Of a stretch of DNA of 64,000 nucleotides, positions 25,601-40,600 are shown in pieces. A program made the translations under genes and the position numbers. Under the pieces are notes generated by a model, which was not told the origin of the DNA, did no database searches, and saw only the letters and a list, made by a program, of their open reading frames with translations. Origin of the DNA: Sthenelais limicola (taxonomy: Eukaryota > Annelida > Polychaeta > Phyllodocida > Sigalionidae); assembly GCA_942159475.1 (NCBI GenBank), contig OW804097.1, positions 3,804,685-3,868,684 of the forward strand, given 5' to 3'. The first letter of the stretch is position 1. The number at the start of each line of letters is the position of its first letter.

Positions 25601-28600
25601 TTAATGATGTATATACCAGAATATAGTACCAGAATCACGGGTGGATTACCGATCGCGGGCATTTGTTTACATGCTTCGCGGAGAGCCAAAGCTCCGCGCA
25701 GCATATCAACAGAGCTATTTTTAGACAACTACATTTTTATAGGACGCGTCCTATATGAATATTTTTATAGCACCCCACTTATAGCACCTCCCATAAAGCA
25801 TGCGCATATAATAAGGATCGTAATGTTTTTACATATTAAATCATTCAATACATTCCCATGGCAAAGGGTAGACAAGCCTTCAGTCTTTCTCTTACACAAC
25901 AGTTTTTCCAGGACGACCTGAGCATAAAATACAGAAATACATTAAAAGTCATATGTATTATAATTATGATTATGATGGCGGATGAAAAATATGAAAATAA
26001 CAATAATGAAAACTTGTAACACTTGAAACACACAAAGTAAGTCCCACTCTAGGGTGGATCCGTGGACCAAGATAACATCTCAAATGCCCCATGCGATTTT
26101 GCTCGGCGATTTCCCTGTAACAGCTATTAGGGTCTACCACATATGGGTAGCATTTCAGTGAATGGGGCTCTTGAAGTTTCACTCTACTCACTGGGTTAAT
26201 AAATTGGTAAGAGAAACTGCCTTATATCAATTCAATGTGAACAGATGTACTTGATATTGACATTCATAATGATTCATAATAATTCATGAATCCTATTTGA
26301 AGTTTTACATCAATACCAACACATTCTGAGACAGGATTTATTGAAATTCAATGTTGCCTAGATCTAGTCCCTCGTAGAGAGCCTCATGCTCCACACATCT
26401 GTTTGTGGTTAAGACCGGGCGATGGTACCGGTCCCCTGTTACCGCAGACTCATCTACCAACAACATTTTGTCGTCGAAAATCGGATCCACCCTAGAGTGG
26501 TCCACTGATTTTGTGATATTTGGTTGTTTTATCAACAGTTAGAAGGGAACTATGATTTAAGTCCCAAAGTGGTAGAAAACCAATAATAAACGTAGAAAAA
26601 CTTTTACAGTAGCATGTATGGTGTAATAATGAAGATGTTCATTGCAAATGGCAACAATAACAGTATTATATTGCAGGGGTCTACTGATGCCAAGTAAACC
26701 AATGTATATTAGAACAGAACTATAATTTAAGTCCCAAAGTGGTAGAAAACCAATAATAAACATAGAAAATATTTTTTACAGTAGTATATATGAGGTATAA
26801 TGATTAAAATGTTTGTTCAAAATAGCAACAATAAGACTATTATATTGCAGGGGTCTGTTGATGCCCAAGACAGTGACTGAGCAGTACGGAGGCACTCGCT
26901 CTGATGAAGGCAAGCTGGGAGCTGGGCTCTACTTCTCTGACTCGGCCGTGTGAGTAGTTTACTTTACCTTCTGATAACTAAATCTCTCTGTTCTCTTATG
27001 GTGTGATGCAATGATGGTTACTTTACCTTCTGATAACTAAATCTCTCTGTTCTCTTATGGTGTGATGCAATGATGGTTACTTTACCTTCTGATAACTAAA
27101 TCTCTCTGTTCTCTTATGGTGTGATGCAATGATGGTTACTTTACCTTCTGATAACTAAATCTCTCTGTTCTCTTATGGTGTGATGCAATGATGGTTACTT
27201 TACCTTCTGATAACTAAATCTCTCTGTTCACTTATGGTGTGATGCAATGATGGTTACTTTACCTTCTGATAACTAAATCTCTCTGTTCACTTATGGTGTG
27301 ATGCAATGATGGTTACTTTACCTTCTGATAACTAAATCTCTCTGTTCACTTATGGTGTGATGCAATGATGGTTACTTTACCTTCTGATAACTAAATCTCT
27401 CTGTTCACTTATGGTGTGATGCAATGATGGTTACTTTACCTTCTGATAACTAAATCTCTCTGTTCTCTCATGATGTGATGCTGTGGTCTGTTTTACTCTT
27501 ATCTTCTGACAATAGGACACTTTACGAATTATGGTCAAGGTGACCGGACGTTCTAAGATACTCTCAGTGCGCAGGTCTTTACTGGCCAGTGGTGGCTGGA
27601 ATGCGGGCACTGAGAGACATGGGTAGAGGGGCAGGCTCTGACAAGGAGAGCGGAGCGCACACCAAAGCACCACTCGACCAGCTGGTCCCCAGACTTGCGC
27701 AGTCCCTCCCTATATAATTACAATGCACGGTACACTGACACTAGTTCTGAAGCCCTAGAGGCATACTGCAAGTCTATGCATGGTCTCTGTGTGTACATTC
27801 ATCCCGCTCCTCTGCCTGCACACCCATCCCTGTGTGCATGCTTCTTCTCACCCTATGTTTTGAGGGATTCACTTGACAAAAGTTGTTATAATATAAGATC
27901 TAGCAGATAAAATCTACTTGAGTTTAGGCAAAACTACTCTCAACATGTGATCTGATAATCCTGGAACAGCTATCCAGCCACAAAGCAAATTGTATTCCAA
28001 GAATAAGGAGGCAAAGTTTGACACCTATACTGAAGGTATTAGCTGACAGGGATAGTGCCTGCAGCTAAGCCTGTCCTCGGGGCATAGTCACCACTGCAAA
28101 GTCTGTCTTCTACCTATTCCTGAACTGCACTATTGCAGCTCTCTGTTCTCTTATGATGTGATTCTGTGATGGGGTTTCATCAGAATTTGAAGTTCAGCTC
28201 CCAAAAAACTGAGGGAGTTGCTATTATTAGCAGTCTGTTGGGTTTATCTCTTACACTGTTGGAATAGGCAAGAACCGAAATGCTCTCTTTAGGTCGAGAT
28301 ACCACAGCTGGCACTGATTTCATACAGGCGCCGGGGCCTATCTGAGAGTGGGTGGGGCACTGACCACAGCTGTAGGTACACACCCGCTCAAACACAGTGC
28401 GGGTGCATGCATCATGCACTCAACCTGCACCTACACACAACATTTGTTCTGTTATTTGTTTTACATAACTATTAAAGGAACATTAAGTAAGATGAAGATA
28501 GGGCATGGTGTTGTCTCATATATCCTAAAGTTTTGTGGCAATATTAAATGTTTTTCTGTCTCTAAAATTACATTTAATGAAGGGCCCTCTCTGGGTCCAT

Positions 28601-31600
28601 TGGAACCTGCACCCTCATAATGTAAACACAGGTGGCTTGACCCCTCTTCCGGTCAAAATTACCCATCCCCCTCTACTCTGGTCCCAGTCTACCAGTCAGC
28701 ATGTCCCATTCCGAATCTTGGCTATTAGGGTGAGTGTGGAAAATGTCTGCCCAGATGGTCTTTTTTTTTTTTTTTTTTTTAGAAACGTTTATTAATCGAT
28801 ACACAAAATAATATGACAATATACAATGTATTCTTGCAGAGTACAGTGACATGTGTATAATTGGTAGGAAATGAGCCTCAGTTTTAACCATTTGAATGGT
28901 TAAATCTGGTTTTAAAACTAAACACTGGTGGTTTTCAAATGTCTAATTGTGGATGGGGATATGCAGCAGAAAGTTATATGGGACCAAGTCTCCAGCAACA
29001 TTTCCCTGGATAAACTTGTTTGTCAACATGTATTTATATCCATTGTAACAGAAGTAATAGATGTAAAACTGTAAACTGTATAAAGGGAAAGTGAAACATG
29101 AGCAGACGGAGATATTAGTAGTAGATACAAGATAAGCAAGATGGAAGGTGTAAACTGTTACTTGTTTTCTACTATGACTTTGATCAAATTCATCATTATT
29201 CACCTGTATAATTCCCATTCCATCTCATCTCATTCCAACATCAGCTAAAAATTCTCTGTTCTCTTTTATATCCATATTCATATGTGTAAGTGAGGTGACA
29301 GGCTCGAGGTGAAAATCAGGCAATTAGCTTGATCCTTGATAAATGTGGGCTGGTAAATGCCATAACCCCTTTATAACTCCTGGATAAATAAAATGTTAAA
29401 AAAAATAAAAAAATATTGGAACAGACACGAGAAGGAAGAGAACATGAATGTGAGAATAGTAAGAGGAGACCTGCAGAACAGAAGGAGAAGAGAAAATAAT
29501 TAAAAAAACCAACTAATAAATGTAGTACACTATGTTCCCCTCAACCAGAATCAATACATTCATCAATATATGGGTCAGATTTTTAGAAAATGTAAAATTC
29601 ATATTCACCAATGCTCTCAAATAACCCACATTTCAGACGAAAATAAAGTTCGAAATACAGTTCAACTTAACCAAAACAGATTGCTAGAATCAATGCAATG
29701 CCGAATATACTCGAATTTACCTGCTATTGGTCAAATTGCAGCCTGATTCAGCAGAATGTACTAAATGTGTACAGCTGCCAATTGGACATTTTCTGAAAAT
29801 CTGACCCCTATGTATTATCTAGGACGAGCAGCAAGTACTCGGATGTGAGTAGAGAGCGCGGCACTCGCTACATGTTGGTGCATGAGGTTGCGCTCGGGGA
29901 GTGTTACAAGACGTACCACCACAACACCCAGCTCACTGCCCCACCACACTCATACCACAGTGTGCATGGCGTCAGCACCACAGCCAACCACCCTTCCCAC
30001 TTCCAGGTCAGTCATTTACTGTCATAAATACACTGTCATAAATACACATGTACATGTTCAAGTAATATTGATATTAATACAAAATATAGCATTGTGATAT
30101 AAAAAGAGAATATAACTCAAATTAGATCTGGGAAAATGTATCTTATGGTCACACAAGCACAGCGTCGTGTGGATTCTCAACACAGTAAAAACAATTGATA
30201 CATATTCCCAGATCTCATGCGGGTTATATTTTCTTATGGCCCTTGTCCACTATGCTGATTCTTTTTTTTTTTGCTCCTTGACGTAGAGAGACCGTTATCA
30301 GTACTGTTATCGCTTCGTCCGTAGTATATCACTATGCTGATTCGCATGCGATTCTCACAGAATTTAGTGGAAAAGAATCCTCTGCTGCGAAAAATAGCAT
30401 GAAAATTGGACTCGGGCTTGTAGTATTCAAGGATTGTATTGTAGCATCGCCTAAGCATAGGCCTACTATTAAGCTATGTGGCTATCACAAAAGAAAAGAA
30501 ATATTAGAATATCAGAATTTCTATTTTCCCCAGGATGATGAGTTTGTTGTGTATAACAAGAATCAGCAGAGGTTGCGCCACCTGGTGGAGTTTACCCTAC
30601 AGCACGACCCTCCACCCCGCCTAGTGGACACCTCCAACACTACACTGCCCCTATCACTGCCCCCAGTACCGCAGCCTGTGGCAACAACACACCTTGCAGG
30701 TAATTATTGTTGGTTTCCCTTCTCGGGTGTTAATGCCATTATATACTCCTAATAATGCAGGATGGGGTTCCCCCTGCACCACTAGCTGTAATATCATAGT
30801 TCATGATTTTAATCAAGTTTGTTCACATTGTTAGCAGTTTTATCATGACTGTAGATTCATACTGTGTGATACATGCACAAGAGAAGTGTTTTAATGTAGA
30901 GTAGGTAGTACTACTTCTACCAAGAGAAGAACAAACAAGGAGTTCTGGGGCCCGTTTCATAACTAGTAGCGATGCCTAACGATGCCTAACGATAACGAAC
31001 GATCGTTAAGCTGTTGCATAACTAGTAACGATAGCGATATATCGCTATTTTATCACTAAATCTCTGTCAGAATAGCGGAGATTTTTTTGGGCTCCGCTAA
31101 ATTTTTTCATTAATAATTTCTTCACTTTTGGTCATTAAATCAGGGAAAAACATCGACTACTGTTGTCAAGTGGCCTCAACATGATGCTTCATGGCCGACA
31201 TGATGTTTTCTATGCAGGGGGAAGGGAAGATGGCACAAATAACTAGGGCCTTCTGTCAGGAAAATATTAACTGTAAAAATAACTAGCGCTATATCGCAAT
31301 ATTTTTAATGATGTGTCGCAATTCTTAACGATATATCGCTAATTTTTAATTAGTGAATGATTAGCGAATATTAGCGATATATCGTTACTAGTTATGAAAC
31401 GACCCCCTGTTATCTTATCATAATATAATGTCAGCAATCCTGGCTCTTCACCTGCTCCATAATCTTTACATACATTTTGAGATTACAATTGGAAGGATAT
31501 AACATGTGTACAAGTGAAGTTGATAGGAAATGATACGTAAGGTAACTGATCAATGGTACATATTTTTCATGCAAAAAATCAAACATCTCTTATGACTCTT

Positions 31601-34600
31601 ATGATATATTATAAAATAGCCCAAAATGCTCAAAGCCCACAAACTGTGTTGTTGCAGCACTTGGTGATGTGGTGCCCATTAGTGAGCCTGCATGCCCCCG
31701 TGTGGGACTGGTGAGTACTAGAGGAGAGAGCCCCCTACTGGAGGAAGTACACGTCAGAGCACAGGTGGTGGACATGGTAGCACAGGTGGGTATAGCGCTA
31801 TAACCAGCTTATAGTGTGATCTCACTATGATCTCACAGTCCAATCTCTAACCTCACAGTTGCTTCAGAATGATCTCACAGTGAAATCCTCAATTGAATTC
31901 TCACGATCCTAGTTAAGGTGTGTGGTGTGCAAATGTAAATTAGCGATAAGATTTTGTCGCCACCACAACCTACCAGAAAACGTCAGGAAAAGCTTCTGGT
32001 TTCAGTGCTAAAACTAAACATTTGTTAGAAAATGAATAAAATTACCTGTGTGATGCTGACATCGATGCTGGCGGAAAATTGTACACTATATTAACTCCAT
32101 ATGTTACCACAGGTGGTACTGCTCCAACTCTACACTAACCCCAGCACCACACTGATGGAGGCTATGTGTTTATATTAACTCTATATGTTACCACAGGTGG
32201 TACTGCTCCAACTCTACACTAACCCCAGCACTTCACTGATGGAGGCCAGCTATGTGTTTGCGGTGGACGACCAGGCTGTACTCTGTGGGCTGGAGGCCTA
32301 TATAAATGGCAAGCATATAGTCGGGGAAGTGAAGGAGAAGCAGGAGGCGCGGCGGGAGTACAAGCAGGCGGTGAAGGCTGGCCACGGCGCTTACCTCATG
32401 GAACAACAGGCCGAGACTCCGGTATGTCCTGAGTCACATCTGTCCTAGCATTTACAGCTTTTTTCTGATACAAAGATAAATTATAGATGATTTTATGGCC
32501 CAAATAAACTCAGACACATGAACTTAGAACATAGTACATATCTGTGTTCAAATACTTTTCAATGTCTTATGTCTAGGCCTGAAGCTACACTATCCTTATT
32601 GTTTTTAATATGACACATACCATAGTGGCCCGCTTATAAGTTGGGACCTGTTTCAAATCAAATGCAAGCCAAGGCTAAATAGGGGGTCGAGAGAAATACA
32701 AGCCCGCACTTATAAACGGGCCACTATGGTACATGATAAAGTTTGGCCAGACTAAAACTACATGAAGGCATATCTACTAATCATTCCTTGCACTGAATGA
32801 CCAATGCTTAGTTCAGCCTAACAGTTTCTCACTTTCCCCCCGCAGGATGTGACCACCATTAGTGTAGGCAACCTACCACCAGGGGACTCTGTGCTGCTGA
32901 AAATAACCTACATCACTGAACTCTCAGTAGATGGCGCCAACATCACCTTCCACCTGCCAACCAGCGTAGCACCATGGCAAGAGCACCAGGCTCTAGGTGC
33001 TGCACCTCAGGTAAATGTTACCATGGCAACAACACCGGGTGCTGCACCTCAGGTATATATGTTACCATAGCAACAGCACCAGGTGCTGCACCTCAGGTAT
33101 ATATGTTACCATAGCAACAGCACTAGGTGCTGCACCTCAGGTAAATATGTTACCATAGCAACAACACCAGGTGCTGCACCTCAGGTATATATGTTACCAT
33201 AGCAACAGCACCAGGTGCTGCACCTCAGGTATATATGTTACCATAGCAACAGCACCAGGTGCTGCACCTCAGGTATATATGTTACCATAGCAACAGCACC
33301 AGGTGCTGCACCTCAGGTATATATGTTACCATGGCAACAGCACCAGGTGCTGCACCTCAGGTAAACATGTTACCATGGCAACAGCACCAGGTGCTGCACC
33401 TCAGGTATATATGTTACCATGGCAACAGCACCAGGTGCTGCACCTCAGGTATATATGTTACCATAGCAACAGCACCAGGTGCTGCACCTCAGGTATATAT
33501 GTTACCATGGCAACAGCACCAGGTGATGCACCTCAGGTATATATGTTACCATGGCAACAGCACCAGGTGCTGCACCTCAGGTAAACATGTTACCATGGCA
33601 ACAGCACCAGGTGCTGCACCTCAGGTATATATGTTACCATGGCAACAGCACCAGGTGCTGCACCTCAGGTATATATGTTACCATGGCAACAGCACCAGGT
33701 GCTGCACCTCAGGTAAACATGTTACCATGGCAACAGCACCAGGTGCTGCACCTCAGGTATATATGTTACCATGGCAACAGCACCAGGTGCTGCACCTCAG
33801 GTATATATGTTACCATAGCAACAGCACCAGGTGCTGCACCTCAGGTATATATGTTACCATAGCAACAGCACCAGGTGCTGCACCTCAGGTATATATGTTA
33901 CCATGGCAACAGCACCAGGTGCTGCACCTCAGGTAAACATGTTACCATGGCAACAGCACCAGGTGCTGCACCTCAGGTATATATGTTACCATGGCAACAG
34001 CACCAGGTGCTGCACCTCAGGTATATATGTTACCATAGCAACAGCACCAGGTGCTGCACCTCAGGTATATATGTTACCATGGCAACAGCACCAGGTGCTG
34101 CACCTCAGGTAAACATGTTACCATGGCAACAGCACCAGGTGCTGCACCTCAGGTATATATGTTACCATGGCAACAGCACCAGGTGCTGCACCTCAGGTAT
34201 ATATGTTACCATAGCAACAGCACCAGGTGCTGCACCTCAGGTATATATGTTACCATAGCAACAGCACCAGATGCTGCACCTCAGGTATATATGTTACCAT
34301 GGCAACAGCACCAGGTGCTGCACCTCAGGTAAACATGTTACCATGGCAACAGCACCAGGTGCTGCACCTCAGGTATATATGTTACCATGGCAACAGCACC
34401 AGGTGCTGCACCTCAGGTATATATGTTGCCATAGCAACACCACCAGGTGCTGCACCTCAGGTACATGTGTTACCATGGCAACAGCACCAGGTGCTGCACC
34501 TCAGGTATATATGTTACCATAGCAACAGCACCAGGTGCTGCACCTCAGGTACATATGTTACCATGGCAACAGCACCAGGTGCTGCACCTCAGGTATATAT

Positions 34601-37600
34601 GTTACCATGGCAACAGCACCAGGTGCTGCACCTCAGGTATATATGTTACCATAGCAACAGCACCAGGTGCTGCACCTCAGGTATATATGTTACCATGGCA
34701 ACAGCACCAGGTGCTGCACCTCAGGTAAATATGTTACCATAGCAACAGCACCAGGTGCTGCACCTCAGGTAAATATGTTACCATAGCAACAGCACCAGGT
34801 GCTGCACCTCAGGTAAATATGTTACTATAGCAACAACACCTGGTGCTGCACCTCAGGTATATATGTTACCATGGCAACAGTACCTGAGGTGCTGCACCTC
34901 AGGTATATATGTTACCATAGCAACAGTACCAGGTGCTGCACCTCAGGTACATATGTTACCATGGCAACAGCACTAGGTGCTGCACCTCAGGTATATATGT
35001 TACCATAGCAACAACACCAGGTGCTGCACCTCAGGTATATATGTTACCATGGCAACAACACCAGGTGCTGCACCTCAGGTATATATGTTACCATAGCAAC
35101 AGTACCAGGTGCTGCACCTCAGGTATATATGTTACCATAGCAACAACACCAGGTGCTGCACCTCAGGTATATATGTTACCATAGCAACAGCATCAGGTGC
35201 TGTACCTCAGGTACATATGTTACCATGGCAACAGCACCAGGTGCTGCACCTCAGGTACATATGTTACCATGGCAACAGCACCAGGTGCTGCACCTCAGGT
35301 ACATATGTTACCATGGCAACAGCACCAGGTGCTGCACCTCAGGTACATATGTTACCATGGCAACAGCACTAGGTGCTGCACCTCAGGTATATATGTTACC
35401 ATAGCAACAGCATCAGGTGCTGTACCTCAGGTACATATGTTACCATGGCAACAGCACCAGGTGCTGCACCTCAGGTACATATGTTACCATGGCAACAGCA
35501 CCAGGTGCTGCACCTCAGGTATATATGTTACCATACCAACAGCACCAGGTGCTGCACCTCAGGTAAACATGTTACCATGGCAACATCACTAAGCTCTAAG
35601 TGCGTTAATACCATAGCAACATTATTATTACCATAGCCACATTTTGTTTCAATACATCAGACAATAAACCGTTGATAGAAGCATAGGAAATTAAAACTTT
35701 TGTGTTTTATTTTTAGGCTTCAGTAAATAAGGCCAGTGTGGGGAAGGCACGCAGCTTCTCCCTGCAGGTTGCCATAGAGATGGCCTTCAACATTACAGCT
35801 CTCCGCTCTCCCACACACAAGATCAGGATCAAGGTTTGTCTTGCTTCTCTCTCCCGGGTTGTATACAAGCCTGTACATGGATGGCCTACTCTTGTGTAAT
35901 GAGTCGAATTGCTAATAATAAAATCTATTACGAATAGATTTTGGTCAAAGACTGATCGGCTTCATCTTGTCTTGTTACAGAGAACTGACACCAAGGCGGT
36001 GGTGGCGCTAACGGAGGAGACGCCACTAGTTGATGCCTTCTGCCTCCAGGTGGCACTAGATGAGATCTATGTGCCCCGGATGTGGGTCGAACAGTTACCT
36101 GACTCTCCACCAGGTGGAACCAGGGTAAGTAGATTTTTTAGTTTTGTTAATTTTAAAGTTTTTAATCCTGAACACAAACATGCAGGAATAATTATACCAA
36201 ATGGCACTTTAATACTGGGGGTATCATGATAACTATGTGTAGTGAATTGTGGAACCTGCTAATTAGTACTGCACTAACTAACAAACATATCACTAAATCA
36301 GGTCCTTGGTCCTTCACAAGGGCCTGTAAGAACTGGTCCTTTTACTGTAAACTTGCTGTCTCTTTATGCAGGCGTGTATGTTGGTAGTTTATCCTGAGTT
36401 CCCGCCCGACCCCACACCACACATGGAGGTGATCCTGCTGGTTGATACGTCTTGCTCCATGGCGGGTGAGGCAGTTGTTGTGGCTGTAGCGGCCGCCCTG
36501 TACGCGTTCACTCTCACCCCGCCACACACACTCTTCAATGTGGTCCTCTTCAACACAGGCAAGTTGTGAATAACTTTACTCTTTTCCACCAAAATTCAAT
36601 TCAATGCAATTCAAAGCACTTTTTATTCATACATAAAGGAGGTGTAGAAACAGGAGACACGCATTTGGTCTTCCAGCATGTTTCTGACAGCTTGGAAAGG
36701 ATAACAAAATTTGATTTTAAATAATATAGGCCAAAAATAATTTTTGAAGGTTATTTTTCTAAAGGTCCAAGCTAAGTGTGGTTGGCTATATGGGAAAAGT
36801 AGTTTATAATAATGAATACAAATTATAATAATCATAATAATAATTTTAAGAATTAAAGATAACATGTGTCTTGATAAAACTAAAATCTATAAATTCTAGT
36901 CAAATCTGTACACAAGTAAGGAGTTATTTATAATAGTTATAATATGTAGATTCTGTTTTACTTATTTATGGAAATGATAAGAAAAGCTATTTGTTCTTTT
37001 ACAGATTATGTTGAACTCTTCCCAAATTCTCGACCAAAAACCGAAGAAAATGTTAAACTAGCTGTAAAATTCCTTAAGGTAAGTTTACAAAATATTTGGG
37101 AAATATCTTCATAGAATTATTGCACTGAAAGAGCTGAAGAATTGATAATTTATTAATTAATGTCAGTCAGGGATCCTTTTGTATTTGAATGGCCATTCAC
37201 TGCTGTACCGTATTCACTGCTGTACTGTATTCCCTGCTGTACTGCATTCACTGCTGCACCGCATTCACTGCTGCACCGCATTCACTGCTGTACCGCATTC
37301 ACTGCTGTACCGCATTCACTGCTGTACCGCATTCACTGCTGTACCGTATTCACTGCTGTACTGCATTCCCTGCTGTACTGCATTCACTGCTGTACCGCAT
37401 TCACTGCTGTACCTCATTCCCTGCTGTACTGCATTCACTGCTGTAACGTATTCACTGCTGTACCGCATTCACTGCTGTACCGCATTCACTGCTGTAACGC
37501 ATTCACTGCTGTACCTCATTCCCTGCTGTACTGCATTCCCTGCTGTACTGCATTCACTGCTGTAACGCATTCACTGCTGTACCGCATTCACTGCTGTACC

Positions 37601-40600
37601 GCATTCACTGCTGTACCGCATTCACTGCTGTACCGCATTCACTGCTGTACCGCATTCACTGCTGTACTGCATTCACTGCTGTACCTCATTCACTGCTGTA
37701 CCGCATTCACTGCTGTACCGCATTCACTGCTGTACCGCATTCACTGCTGTACCGCATTCACTGCTGTACCGCATTCACTGCTGTACCGCATTCACTGCTG
37801 TACCGCATTCACTGCTGTACCGCATTCACTGCTGTACCGCATTCACTGCTGTACCGCATTCACTGCTGTACCGCATTCACTGCAACAGTTCCTGAGGTGA
37901 AAATAAACACCTTTATCTCCACTTGACTTATATTACTCCATCCTTCCTTAGTTGCTGCTCAAATGCTGCTTGGTATATGACTTGCCATGTTAGTGTAGAG
38001 AGGGTTATAGAGGCTTTGTTGATTATATAGATGTATCAAATACAGGTTAACTAATGAGTTGGTTGAAGGACCGTCAATATTGCACAAGTTAGCAACGAAT
38101 ACAATGTTTTAAGCAACTGGGACCATTTATTATATATACTTTTAGTAATATAAGCATTCTTGAGTTGAATTTTGGCCTTAAACTTGGTAAAAAACGCATT
38201 GGTTGCCATGACTACTACCCGTAACTCATCAATGATACCCTATGCATAACTCACTCTAGATACGTTGTTCTCAGAGCAATGAGTATATAAGAAACGTTTG
38301 GCAGTGACTAAAAGGATTATGAGCCTCCATTTCAGTGATCTTCAGCCCCAAAATTGACCTCAATGTGGGTCATAAATCCTACAATATAAGTCTATGTAAT
38401 AGTATCCAATCATACATTGATGACCATTAAATTAATAAGTTAATGTATCCATGGTAATAGACAGCTGCCTGTAGCCGTACCGGAACTACAGAACTCCATG
38501 GCGCCCTCTCTCCTTACTTCCTTCTCCCTCCACCAGAGGGCTACAGACGCAACATCCTGGTCTTTTCTGATGGTCATGTGACAGGAAGTGATGTAATACT
38601 TGGTGAAGCACATAGGAATGCAGGCCACAGTCGTATCTTCACTTTAGGGGTCGGGTAAGGCACAACTCTTTTTACTCACTTAATTTCTATAACAGTATTC
38701 ATATTGTCACGTCATTAAACAACCATCACTCACTCACTCACTCATATCAATAATTGACTGTAAAGATTCATGGATTTGTAAAGAAGGGAATACTGAAAAT
38801 TCTTTCTTCTGGATAGCACCAGATAACTCCCAATACAAAACCCTAACCCCTAGCAGTAGAATAGTCAACCCCTGACATGCTGAAACTGTGCCATTGAAAG
38901 ACATGTAGGACCGGTGAAACCCAACTGTCTGGTGAAATATTTGTATGAAACGTTGGTGAAACCTTTGGAGGACCACTTCCTTTTTACCAGTCCTCCTGTT
39001 TGGTGAAAGTTATAAAGTTTTCCCCTTATCTGCAACCCTAGTGGATTAGAGGCAAACACAGGAAGACCAGATTCAATGTGAAAGTGTACAACCTGTTTGG
39101 CTTTGTAGCTGTTTTCTCTTGCCAAAATAAAGAATTTATTATTATTGTTATATAGGCATATATCCTCCCCACAGCTCCCATTGAGGTGTAGGGTTACCAA
39201 CGTTCATTTATATGTATGTATCCTACCAGGAGCGCCCAAGCCTCAGTACTATTAAACACTCATTCAAATACTACCATCATGCGAGGGTCGTTCTTCCTTG
39301 TCCTCTACATATTCAACTACTTTAGCTCTACATAAGATTATCATATTATTATCTATTTCCTCCACAGGAAGTCATGTGACCAGCACTTCCTGCGGAGACT
39401 AGGCCATGTGGGTGGTGGAGTGTATGAGTACGTGGGCGGGCAGTGCGTGGCTGGCATGAGGCAGATGAAGGCGGGTGTAGAGCGGGTGATGAGGCGAGTG
39501 GGTGAGGAGGCGGTGAGTGAGGTGGAGGTGGAGTGGGAGCAGCATGGGTGTAGTCTCACCCCGGTACAGGCGCCCGCCTCTCTCTACTCTGTGTATAGCG
39601 GTGACAGACTCATTGTGTATGGACTGGTGGCCAACTGTAACCAGGTCAGTGTATTACATGTCTTTATGATTGGGTCTGACCTTATCTCATGTAGTCTAAG
39701 TGTAAAATGAAAGCAGTTCTTAAATCTACAAATAGACATTTTCTTATATTGACAAAGGCATGCCAGTGACAAAAACAACAAAAACATTTTCTTAGCCTAC
39801 CAAATCAACAAACACCTTACTAGTCCTTAGCGACAAAAATTCATCTTTTTAACGAAAACATTAAGTGACAGACGACAAAAACATTTTCTTAGTGACAAAC
39901 AACAATTGTTGTTTCTCTGTAGTGACAAGAGAAATTAGCGTCTGGAGCCCTTAAAATAACTCAATAACTCTTTGGTACAAATATATCCTTGCTTGACTTT
40001 ATTGTAATGTTGGGCAGGAAAGCAAACCAAAGAAACCAAATGTAGCATGCACGTCTATAGAGTGAATGCTTTGTACTGCAGGCCACCCTGAAGGGATGCA
40101 TTAACCAACGGGAATTCTCTACTCTCGTCCACACGTCAGATCTCTGCGTTACAACTGGCAAGGTATGGGTTATTTTACCATTTTTAGTATTTCCTGTTGT
40201 CTGTTCATATGAACTTCATATGTTTCATGAAACCTTGTTAGTTGTATCTGAGCATTTTTTTTATTAATCACCGACAATATAAATTGTCAATATAATTTGT
40301 CAAAATCATGTTAGTCACTAAAAAGTAAGGGCACCTGAAATAAAAAGTTAACATCCATGCCCTGGAAATTGATGCATTTTGTAACATCACCATAATATCA
40401 AAATTCAATTCAATTCAATTCAAATATCCTTTATTGCAAGATCTTGATTTACAAATGGACGAAAATCAGAGTGCAGCTGTGAGGTTTTCTAGAATTTGCA
40501 TTTAGAAATATGAATATGTATCCACAGAGTTCAGTGTTCTGTCTATAAAGCATTCAAGGACTAAAATGGAACCAATATTTGAAAGAAAAACCCCATCAAA

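Noticed and set aside
33011..35562. CRISPR-like regular repeat array
   Set aside because: Head-to-tail units without unique spacers, in a eukaryotic gene, and the unit is the exon 16 border.
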